A DNA stretch of 12,754 bases from CAZNYN01 sp964422205. Lineage in GTDB: Bacteria; Synergistota; Synergistia; Synergistales; Synergistaceae. Shown here piece by piece: positions 1 to 5,709 of the stretch. The notes under the pieces were generated by a model. That model saw only the letters and a list, made by a program, of their open reading frames with translations, was not told where the DNA came from and searched no databases. A program made the translations under genes and the position numbers. Positions within the stretch are counted from its first letter, which is position 1. Each line of letters opens with the position of its first letter. Location of the stretch: the NCBI GenBank assembly GCA_964422205.1, contig CAYRAI010000051.1, positions 1-12,754 of the forward strand, in the 5' to 3' direction.

Positions 1-26
1 AAAAAAAGAGAGCCTTATCGGCTCTC
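1..26 (-). terminator. Intrinsic terminator of the helicase gene
   Basis: A perfect 7-bp stem (8-14 with 20-26, loop TTATC) is followed on the minus strand by seven T residues (plus-strand A1-A7). It lies 14 nt past the helicase stop codon at 41-43 and is oriented to end that transcript. The run of A may continue beyond the window edge. Confidence 0.85.
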
Positions 27-40
27 CATTTGCTTTTATA

Positions 41-1864
41 TTACTTTACGAAACGTCTTCTCTTTGGTCTCTCTCCGTCTCTTGAGCCTTCCTGTCTGTG
101 GTCCCGGTCTCTGCGCGGAGGTCTTGAATCTCCTCTGTATCCCTCGCGTGAATTTTCGCGGCGCTCTCCGCTGCCTTCTATTGGACGCACTGAGGATGTG
201 TTCAGTCCTTCGCGTGCCAAACGTTCCTTGCGTGAGTCAAAAAGTGCCGCTCCCTTTGAAGAGAGCTCGACTGTCGCGCCGTTGTCACGAAGTTTTATGT
301 TTCCTACGTCCTCGCGGCCAATTCCTATGCAGCGGCAGATCATGCCAAGAAGCGGGCCTACTTCCCATCCATCTTTGCGGCCTTCTGCAAACTGAACTGC
401 TATGCCTCCACCCATTTCTGGGCGCTGGAAACGTTCTTTTTTGCCTGAATTTCTGTCGCCGCGGTCGCCTCTGTCTCCGAATCGTCCCTGCTTCTGTGAA
501 GAGTCGCGTCTGCCCTTTTCTCTGTTCATCTCAAGCTCCACGTCTTCGCGGATTGAGTATCCGGAGGGCTGGTCACCGTATGCTTTGGCAAGAAGTCCAG
601 ATATCAGCATAAGAGCTTCATCGCGTTTAAGAAGTTCTTCTGCCCAAGACTGAAACTCTGTTGATTCAAGAGCGTGCTCAAGGACAATCTTTTCAAAACG
701 TACTCTTGACTGTCCTTCAATTTCGGCTGCATCGGGAGCGGGGATCCACTCCATCTTCATCTTTGAGCCCGCATTCTGAGCCATAAACTTGAACTGGCGT
801 GCTTCGCGCGCAGTAAGAAGGAGCATGTTGCTGCCTTCATGACCCGCTCGTCCTGTACGACCGCTGCGGTGCACAAATGACTCAAGGTTCTGAGGCAGTC
901 CGAACTGTATTACGTGGCTTACCGCGTCTATGTCAAGCCCTCTTGCGGCAACGTCTGTCGCTACAAGAATTGAGACTCTTCCGCCGCGGAGAGCTCCGAG
1001 TGCGCTGTTTCTTTCACGCTGGCTCATGTCTCCGTGAATGGCAGTTGCACGGAAACCTATGTCACAAAGTTTATCCGCTATGTCCTGAGTCTCCGCTCTT
1101 GTTCCGCAGAAGAGCAGGGCACGGCTGGGCGCTTCCCATATAAGCACGTTTGTTAGTCCTTCAAAGCGTTTGCGTGAAGGTATTATGTAGGTTTTCTGTG
1201 TAATATCCTCGTGTGTCGTGATGTCTGATACAAGTGATATTTTTTTCGGAGCGTCAAGGTACTGCCTTGCCAGTGACATAACTTCGGGCGGCATTGTGGC
1301 TGAGAAGAGCCATGTTCTTTCGGCATGTGGAACCGCCTCTAAAATAGCTTCCATTTCATCACGAAAGCCCATGTCAAGCATGTGGTCGCCTTCGTCCAAT
1401 ACTACGCTTGCGATAGCGTCGCCTTTAAAAGTGCCTCTTCTGATGTGGTCCAAGAGTCTGCCAGGTGTGCCGACAACTACATTTGCTCCGTCACGCAGTG
1501 AGCGTATCTGGCGCTCCATGTCTAGACCGCCGACAAGTGTTGCTACGCGGACTCCGCAGCCTGCTCCGACCCATGCGAATTCACGGGCTGTCTGCTGCGC
1601 GAGCTCACGTGTGGGGGAGAGGACAACTATCTGAGGCTCTCTTAAAGATGTGTTCATTGCGTTAATAAGAGGCAGTGCGAATGCCAGTGTCTTTCCCGAG
1701 CCTGTTCTGGCCTGTACAATTATGTCTGTCTCGATAAGAGATTCATCTTCGAGTACCCTTACCTGTACCGGCATGGGCGACTCAAAGCCTTTGCGCTCAA
1801 GTGCGCTGACAAGCTCCGGTCGCAGATTAAAATCTGCGAATTTGATTGATGTATCCAGTGTCAT
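41..1864 (-). CDS. deaD: DEAD-box ATP-dependent RNA helicase, DeaD/CsdA type
   Basis: This is a cytoplasmic ATP-dependent RNA-unwinding enzyme of 607 aa, close to the length of E. coli DeaD. Motifs appear in order: Q motif region (about 9-34), motif I ARTGSGKT (52-59), PTRELAQQ (84-91), TPGR (133-136), motif II DEGD (157-160), SAT (188-190), ATDVAARGLD (302-311) and HRSGRTGR (332-339). A charged linker (about 440-480) is followed by a DbpA-like RNA-binding domain (about 485-545) and an Arg/Gly/Asp-rich tail, the layout of DeaD proteins in ribosome assembly and cold adaptation. Motif II is odd: Gly replaces the usual Ala, read as GAC GAA GGC GAC. The ATG start is supported by GGAGG at 1875-1879 (minus sense), 10 nt upstream. 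The gene is monocistronic, with its own promoter and terminator. Class is certain; the DeaD subtype is likely from the C-terminal domain. Confidence 0.95.
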   Translation of the reverse strand: MTLDTSIKFADFNLRPELVSALERKGFESPMPVQVRVLEDESLIETDIIVQARTGSGKTLAFALPLINAMNTSLREPQIVVLSPTRELAQQTAREFAWVGAGCGVRVATLVGGLDMERQIRSLRDGANVVVGTPGRLLDHIRRGTFKGDAIASVVLDEGDHMLDMGFRDEMEAILEAVPHAERTWLFSATMPPEVMSLARQYLDAPKKISLVSDITTHEDITQKTYIIPSRKRFEGLTNVLIWEAPSRALLFCGTRAETQDIADKLCDIGFRATAIHGDMSQRERNSALGALRGGRVSILVATDVAARGLDIDAVSHVIQFGLPQNLESFVHRSGRTGRAGHEGSNMLLLTAREARQFKFMAQNAGSKMKMEWIPAPDAAEIEGQSRVRFEKIVLEHALESTEFQSWAEELLKRDEALMLISGLLAKAYGDQPSGYSIREDVELEMNREKGRRDSSQKQGRFGDRGDRGDRNSGKKERFQRPEMGGGIAVQFAEGRKDGWEVGPLLGMICRCIGIGREDVGNIKLRDNGATVELSSKGAALFDSRKERLAREGLNTSSVRPIEGSGERRENSREGYRGDSRPPRRDRDHRQEGSRDGERPKRRRFVK

Positions 1865-2057
1865 TATTGGAATTCCTCCCCAAGTATGCGCCGTTGCACG
1901 AAATCCCTACGTATGGCGCAACCCGAGTAAGGTGATCGTAATACTTCCCCAATGAAACAAGCCGCGATAGGCGGAAGGGTGTTTCAGCAACAGCGGTGGC
2001 TTCTATGAGCCTTTTGATTGGACTTGCGTCCAGAATATCGGGTCTGATGACCGCAAC
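1865..2057 (-). promoter_or_regulatory. Long, potentially structured 5' leader of the helicase mRNA
   Basis: About 190 nt separate the predicted start of transcription (near 2057) from the helicase ATG. Several short stems can form: 2041-2044 with 2049-2052; 2019-2023 with 2028-2032, whose transcript loop is GCAA, a GNRA tetraloop; 1998-2001 with 2008-2011; 1953-1958 with 1981-1986, enclosing 1962-1965 with 1971-1974; and 1893-1900 with 1910-1912 plus 1918-1922, just before the ribosome binding site. Base composition is clearly richer in GC than in 2098-2290. Long cold-responsive leaders are known for E. coli cspA and csdA; a similar role here is inference. No known riboswitch class was recognised. 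Confidence 0.45.
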
Positions 2058-2063
2058 TGATGA

Positions 2064-2091
2064 ATTATCTATGATACAGAAAAAAAGTCAA
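2064..2091 (-). promoter_or_regulatory. Sigma70-type promoter for the helicase
   Basis: On the minus strand, TTGACT (2091-2086) and GATAAT (2069-2064) are separated by 16 bp, with AT-rich DNA upstream. This places the transcript start near 2057. Only sequence match supports it. Confidence 0.6.
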
Positions 2092-2113
2092 TGGGTAAAA
2101 GGACTTATTAGTT

Positions 2114-2129
2114 GATTTTTATAAAAATC
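2114..2129. repeat. Perfect 16-bp AT-rich palindrome in the divergent intergenic region
   Basis: GATTTTTATAAAAATC reads the same on both strands. It sits about 23 bp upstream of the helicase -35 box, and a second palindrome, GATAATTATC, follows at 2146-2155. They could be operators or simply AT-rich upstream DNA. The rest of 2092-2294 holds no gene that I can support. Confidence 0.4.
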
Positions 2130-2294
2130 TTTTGTTTTGAAGAAAGATAATTATCAATTATTTTTTCAAATTTCCCTCTGTATTTAGTATGCTCTTGGTG
2201 AGAGGTGGCCTTGTTATTTTAGGTATAATACAATTTTTTGCTAAGTTTGTAATATTTTAAAACACAACATTTAGGGTTTTAGCCATGAAAATGT

Positions 2295-2323
2295 TTGACA
2301 TATAAGAAGTGCCGTGCTAGAAT
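2295..2323 (+). promoter_or_regulatory. Sigma70 promoter of the oxidoreductase operon
   Basis: TTGACA (2295-2300) and TAGAAT (2318-2323) are separated by exactly 17 bp, a near-consensus match. Transcription should begin around 2330, about 27 nt before the leader-peptide ATG. An inverted repeat (2325-2330 with 2336-2341) overlaps the predicted start. Confidence 0.8.
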
Positions 2324-2356
2324 CCTCCTATTCTGTAGGAGAGGGAGGTACGCGCT

Positions 2357-2434
2357 ATGATGTTGAGGAATACAATGAACCAGAACATAATAATTATTAT
2401 TAACGCGGCTCCTCCTCGCAGGATCGGCGCTTAG
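2357..2434 (+). CDS. Isoleucine-rich leader peptide of a transcription attenuator
   Basis: This is a 25-codon ORF starting with tandem ATG codons, with GGGAGG (2343-2348) 8 nt upstream, and ending at TAG 2432-2434. Five consecutive isoleucine codons (ATA ATA ATT ATT ATT, 2387-2401) are followed by Asn-Ala-Ala-Pro-Pro, and a sixth Ile codon sits at 2423-2425. There is no Val and one Leu, so the tract is isoleucine-specific. The arrangement resembles leader peptides of ilv operons, where ribosome stalling at scarce charged tRNA decides between antitermination and termination. It overlaps the RNA segments that form the competing hairpins. Its role should be cis-regulatory, with the peptide itself having no other known function. 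Confidence 0.85.
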   Translation: MMLRNTMNQNIIIIINAAPPRRIGA

Positions 2435-2462
2435 CGCTGTTTGTCAAGCGAGCTTCGGAGCC
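2407..2462 (+). promoter_or_regulatory. Antiterminator hairpin of the isoleucine attenuator
   Basis: GGCTCC (2407-2412) can pair with GGAGCC (2457-2462), and CTCGC (2415-2419) with GCGAG (2448-2452), giving 11 bp with one small internal loop. The 3' arm uses the same bases as the 5' arm of the terminator, so the two are mutually exclusive. The 5' arm starts just after the Ile codons. A ribosome stalled there leaves it free, while one that reaches the stop at 2432 covers it. An alternative upstream pairing (2344-2348 with 2411-2415, and 2351-2354 with 2404-2407) would block the antiterminator when the leader is not translated. Confidence 0.8.
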
Positions 2463-2489
2463 CTTCACTTTGAGGGGCTCCGTTTTTTT
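2456..2489 (+). terminator. Attenuator terminator upstream of the oxidoreductase genes
   Basis: A 12-bp stem (2456-2467 with 2471-2482, one G-T wobble, loop CTT) is followed directly by seven T residues (2483-2489). It stands 32 bp before the first structural gene and after a good promoter. A terminator in that place makes sense only as a regulated one. Confidence 0.9.
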
Positions 2490-2521
2490 ATGTTTTTAAA
2501 AAATTAAGGAGGAATATTATT

Positions 2522-3103
2522 ATGGCAAACGCAAACAGAACAATCGAAGTACGCTGGCACGGACGCGGGGGACAGGGAGCAAAGAGCGCGTCTGCAATAT
2601 TGGCGGAGGTTCTTTTTGAAGGGGGAAAGTTTGTCCAGGCGTTTCCGGAGTACGGTGCAGAACGTCAGGGTGCTCCTATGAGAGCATATAACAGGGTTTC
2701 AGACAGCCCAATACGCCGCCGCTGCAGCGTGCAGAATCCCAATATAGTAGTAGTTGTGGATCCGACAATGGTCGACAGTGCAAACCCCTGCGAAGGCTGT
2801 GCAAAGGATGCAGTATATCTCGTCAATACTCCCGATGATGCTAAAACACTTCGTTCAAGGCTAAATTTGGGTTCTCAGGCTAAAGTCTTAGTCGTAGACG
2901 CGACAAAAATTACTCTTGAGGAGCTTGGGCAGAACAGGCCTAATGCGCCGCTTCTCGGAGCTCTTTCAAAAGTATTTACAGATGTGCCTGTGGAAACATT
3001 TGCAAATCATTTCATAAATAAGATGAAACAGCTGTCTCCGAAGGTTCTTGAAGCAAACCGCCGTGCTATCATGCGCGGACGTGATGAGGCGGTTTACGCA
3101 TGA
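2522..3103 (+). CDS. porG: 2-oxoacid:ferredoxin oxidoreductase, gamma subunit
   Basis: This is the gamma (domain III) subunit of a four-subunit 2-oxoacid:ferredoxin oxidoreductase, which reversibly interconverts a 2-oxoacid plus CoA with an acyl-CoA, CO2 and reduced ferredoxin in the cytoplasm. It has 193 aa, the usual size. The N-terminal motif GRGGQG (14-19) and the segment FPEYGAERQGAP (41-52) are typical of the family, as is NAPLLGAL (141-148). Start: AAGGAGG (2506-2512) lies 9 nt before ATG. It is the first gene after the isoleucine attenuator and overlaps the next gene by 4 nt. The symbol is used at family level: pyruvate, 2-oxobutyrate and branched-chain 2-oxoacid enzymes are not separable by eye. 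Confidence 0.92.
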   Translation: MANANRTIEVRWHGRGGQGAKSASAILAEVLFEGGKFVQAFPEYGAERQGAPMRAYNRVSDSPIRRRCSVQNPNIVVVVDPTMVDSANPCEGCAKDAVYLVNTPDDAKTLRSRLNLGSQAKVLVVDATKITLEELGQNRPNAPLLGALSKVFTDVPVETFANHFINKMKQLSPKVLEANRRAIMRGRDEAVYA

Positions 3104-3444
3104 GCAAGCATGTATGCTGGCAGGATGTTACGCCAGGAACCGTGGCGTTCGGCGGTTCTGCTATGGAAGTTGAGACAGGCCTGTGGCGTAGTGTGCGTCC
3201 CCTGCTTGATAGCACAAAGTGTGTATCGTGTTTGAAATGCTGGGTTCAGTGCCCTGATATGTCAATTCTTACAGATGAAAACGGGCGTGTATCAGGAATA
3301 AATCTTTTTTACTGCAAGGGCTGTGGTATTTGTATGGAAGTTTGTCCCGTAAAAGCGATATCCATGCATCCGGAATCTGATTTTACGGATGAAGATAGAG
3401 CACACGGAGAAGATCCTGGGAGTGTAGGCGAACATGTCAAGTAA
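3100..3444 (+). CDS. porD: 2-oxoacid:ferredoxin oxidoreductase, delta subunit (2x[4Fe-4S] ferredoxin)
   Basis: This 114-aa ferredoxin-like subunit carries electrons between the catalytic beta subunit and external ferredoxin. Two complete CX2CX2CX3C cluster motifs are visible: C41, C44, C47, C51 and C72, C75, C78, C82, with the expected Pro after the last Cys of each. The N-terminal TGLWRSVRP (26-34) is typical of delta subunits. Its ATG overlaps the gamma stop (ATGA), implying translational coupling, and its end overlaps the alpha start by 11 nt. Confidence 0.93.
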   Translation: MSKHVCWQDVTPGTVAFGGSAMEVETGLWRSVRPLLDSTKCVSCLKCWVQCPDMSILTDENGRVSGINLFYCKGCGICMEVCPVKAISMHPESDFTDEDRAHGEDPGSVGEHVK

Positions 3445-4627
3445 AAGAAAAGAGATGACCTCAGGCAATCTTGCCTTTGCTGAGGCCATGAGGCAGATAA
3501 ATCCAGATGTAGTTGCGGCGTATCCTATAACGCCCTCGACCGAAATTCCAGTGCGTTTTGCAGAGTTTGTGGCAAATGGACAGGTGGATTCTGAGTATGT
3601 CGCGGTAGAGAGCGAGCATTCCGCTATAACAGCATGTGTCGGAGCTTCCGCCGCCGGAGCAAGAGTAATGACAGCTTCCAGCGCTAACGGAGTTGCTCTC
3701 ATGCATGAGATATTCCCTATAGCGGCAGCTTTCAGAGCACCGATAGTATTCGGGCTTGTAAACAGGTGCTTGGGTGCTCCTGTAAATATTCACTGTGACC
3801 ATTCCGACAGCATGCCTGAGCGCGACTCAGGCTGGATACAAATATACTGTGAAGATGCTCAGGAAGTCTATGACACTGTGCTTCTTGCTGTTCGCTTGGC
3901 GGAGCATAAGGATGTATTAACTCCTGTCTTTGTATGTCAGGACGGGTTTATCACAAGCCACTGCTATGAAGCTGTGGAACTGCTTGATGACGGCACGGTA
4001 AAGAATTTTGTCGGAGAGCGCAGCCCCCATTACCCTCTTCTTGACGTTGACAATCCAGTATCTTACGGTTCTTTTACAATGTCTGAATACTACTTTGAGA
4101 TCAAGCGCAATCAGATGGAAGGCATGAACAATGTCTTTAAGGTTTACAGTGAACTTTCATCTGAGCTTTCAAAAGAGACAGGGCGTGAGTACGAGCCGAT
4201 AGACGCTTACAAAGCTGATGATGCTGATTATTTGATAATTATCATGTCTTCTGCCGCTGGAGTCGTTAAAGATGTCGTTGACGAAATGCGCGAGGACGGA
4301 ATAAAAGCAGGGTGTCTCAGAATACGCTTCTTCCGTCCCTTCCCCAAAGATGACCTTATGAGACTTGTCAGCGGCAAAAAAGGCGTTGCCGTTTTGGACA
4401 GAAGCGCCAGTATAGGTGGAACTGCGCCTCTTGCAGCAGAAGTCAAATCGGCTCTTTACTCTCTGGAACAGAGAGTTCCTGTGCAGGAATATATTTTCGG
4501 TCTTGGAGGCAGAGATTTTTATCCTAAGGATGCGGAGAAAGTTTTCTGCAGTCTAGCGGAGGATAATTACAGTGCAAAAGTCCGTTATATAGGTCTTCTT
4601 GAAAGGGAGGATCAAAATGTCTATTAA
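3434..4627 (+). CDS. porA: 2-oxoacid:ferredoxin oxidoreductase, alpha subunit
   Basis: This 397-aa subunit carries domains I and II and helps form the thiamine-diphosphate active site with beta. Family signatures are YPITPST (30-36), VESEHSA (58-64), the GARVMTASSANG stretch (75-86) and RDSGWIQ (130-136); the domain II fold spans roughly residues 240-390. The start at 3434 lies inside the delta gene, with GGGAG (3418-3422) 11 nt upstream. A second ATG at residue 8 (3455) has a poorer ribosome binding site. The 11-nt overlaps at both ends suggest tight stoichiometric translation with delta and beta. Confidence 0.94.
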   Translation: MSSKRKEMTSGNLAFAEAMRQINPDVVAAYPITPSTEIPVRFAEFVANGQVDSEYVAVESEHSAITACVGASAAGARVMTASSANGVALMHEIFPIAAAFRAPIVFGLVNRCLGAPVNIHCDHSDSMPERDSGWIQIYCEDAQEVYDTVLLAVRLAEHKDVLTPVFVCQDGFITSHCYEAVELLDDGTVKNFVGERSPHYPLLDVDNPVSYGSFTMSEYYFEIKRNQMEGMNNVFKVYSELSSELSKETGREYEPIDAYKADDADYLIIIMSSAAGVVKDVVDEMREDGIKAGCLRIRFFRPFPKDDLMRLVSGKKGVAVLDRSASIGGTAPLAAEVKSALYSLEQRVPVQEYIFGLGGRDFYPKDAEKVFCSLAEDNYSAKVRYIGLLEREDQNVY

Positions 4628-5552
4628 TATAAAGGAACTTACTCAAAGGAAAAATCCTCTCACTGAAGGACACAGAATGTGCCCCGGATGCGGAGCGCCT
4701 ACCGCTATAAGACAGGCTCTGATGGCTGTGGACAATCCGGTTGTAATTGTCGGAGCGACTGGCTGCATGGAAGTATCGACAACAGTCTATCCTTACAGTT
4801 CTTGGCGGGTGCCCTTCATGCATGTTGCTTTTGAAAACGCAGGAGCGGGGATATCGGGAGTTGAAGCAGCTCACAAAGTTCTCAGCCGCAAAGGTAAAGC
4901 AAGAAGCGGCATTAAGTTTGTCGCATTCGGAGGAGACGGGGGAACTTATGACATAGGTCTCCAGTCACTCTCGGGAGCTCTTGAGCGCGGACATGACTTC
5001 ACATATATCTGCTACAACAATCAGGGTTACATGAATACAGGAGCTCAGAGAAGCAGTGCGACTCCATTCAGCGCAAACGCTACCACCTCTCCGGCTGGCA
5101 GCGTGATACCCGGTAAGCTGCAGAGAGCGAAAGATCTAACAGAAATAGTCGCGGCTCACAACATTCCCTATGTCGCTCAGACAACCCTGCACAATCCGGC
5201 AGACCTCATCGCAAAAGTCAAAAAGGCCGTCGAAACACCGGGGCCGGCATTTGTCAACGTGCTTGTTCCCTGCGTGCTATTTTGGAAGGTTGAGTCAAAG
5301 GATCAGGCAGAGATATGCAAACTTGCTGCGGACAGCAAATTCTGGCCCGTATATGAAGTGGTAAACGGAGAATACTCACTGTCTTACGAACCTAAAAAAG
5401 AAGTCTCAATAGAGACTTTCCTTAGGGCTCAGGGGCGATACTCACACCTCTTCAAGAAAGGCTCTGAGAGAATGGACTTAGTAGCAGAAGCACAGAGAGA
5501 TGCTGACGAGAGTTGGAAAAAACTTCTCAGAAAGTGCGGACGCGAAGCTTAG
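4617..5552 (+). CDS. porB: 2-oxoacid:ferredoxin oxidoreductase, beta subunit
   Basis: This catalytic subunit binds thiamine diphosphate and one [4Fe-4S] cluster. With the ATG at 4617 it has 311 aa, preceded by AGGGAGG (4604-4610) at 6 nt; an in-frame TTG at 4599 lies before that ribosome site and is a worse start. Four cluster cysteines are in place: C22 and C25 (CPGCGAP), C50 (ATGCME) and C219 (VPCV). The diphosphate-binding region has GGDGGT (105-110) through NNQGYMNTGAQRS (134-146). It ends in tandem stops TAG TAA, followed by a terminator, so the oxidoreductase unit is four genes. Which 2-oxoacid is used is not visible. Confidence 0.94.
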   Translation: MSINIKELTQRKNPLTEGHRMCPGCGAPTAIRQALMAVDNPVVIVGATGCMEVSTTVYPYSSWRVPFMHVAFENAGAGISGVEAAHKVLSRKGKARSGIKFVAFGGDGGTYDIGLQSLSGALERGHDFTYICYNNQGYMNTGAQRSSATPFSANATTSPAGSVIPGKLQRAKDLTEIVAAHNIPYVAQTTLHNPADLIAKVKKAVETPGPAFVNVLVPCVLFWKVESKDQAEICKLAADSKFWPVYEVVNGEYSLSYEPKKEVSIETFLRAQGRYSHLFKKGSERMDLVAEAQRDADESWKKLLRKCGREA

Positions 5553-5573
5553 TAATAACCTATTTAGACACAG

Positions 5574-5617
5574 ATGCGCCTCACTGCCGAATTTGAGCAA
5601 TGGGGCGCATTTTATTT
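5574..5617 (+). terminator. Probable intrinsic terminator of the oxidoreductase operon
   Basis: A 10-bp stem (5574-5583 with 5601-5610, one wobble) with a 17-nt loop is followed by an interrupted T tract (5610-5617). It lies 21 nt after the beta-subunit stop. The larger loop and broken T tract make it weaker than the attenuator terminator. Confidence 0.7.
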
Positions 5618-5643
5618 ACAGTACAAAGTTTTAGATTACTCTA

Positions 5644-5682
5644 TCGACCATTTGACGTTGATATCTTATAATATATCATAAT
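5644..5682 (+). promoter_or_regulatory. Promoter region of the lacI-ABC transporter operon
   Basis: Two alternatives overlap: TCGACC (5644-5649) with 17 bp to a perfect TATAAT (5667-5672), or TTGACG (5652-5657) with 16 bp to TATCAT (5674-5679). An inverted repeat, GATAT/ATATC (5660-5664 and 5673-5677), covers the -10 area. A promoter here is likely; the exact pair is not decided. Confidence 0.55.
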
Positions 5683-5683
5683 T

Positions 5684-5693
5684 CAATCGGTTG
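5684..5693 (+). promoter_or_regulatory. Candidate LacI-family operator, probably autoregulatory
   Basis: CAATCGGTTG fits CAANCGNTTG, a 10-bp near-palindrome with the central CG that LacI-family regulators usually contact. It lies just downstream of the -10 box and 16 bp before the lacI-type start codon, where a bound repressor would block the operon. Only sequence resemblance supports this. Confidence 0.5.
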
Positions 5694-5709
5694 CATAGAA
5701 GGTGATGTT

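Noticed and set aside
30..1955. Several plus-strand open frames opposite the helicase
   Set aside because: They lie antisense to a gene with all helicase motifs and give low-complexity Ser/Leu/Arg-rich translations with no recognisable domain.
1865..2057. Cyclic-di-GMP riboswitch, because of the GGACGCAAGTCC segment of the helicase leader
   Set aside because: Only the short GNRA hairpin resembles that class; the rest of its conserved core is missing.
2146..2155. GATAATTATC as an iron-regulator (Fur) box
   Set aside because: It matches only part of the 19-bp consensus, and neither flanking gene suggests iron control beyond the Fe-S subunits.
2224..2229. TATAAT as a second promoter before the attenuator
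   Set aside because: No acceptable -35 box at 16-18 bp and no extended -10 TG. In AT-rich DNA a lone hexamer is weak evidence.
3292..3802. Minus-strand open frames opposite the delta and alpha subunit genes
   Set aside because: They are shadows of strongly conserved coding sequence, with no ribosome site or family features.
4599..4616. In-frame TTG upstream start for the beta subunit
   Set aside because: The strong ribosome site AGGGAGG (4604-4610) lies after it and points to the ATG at 4617.
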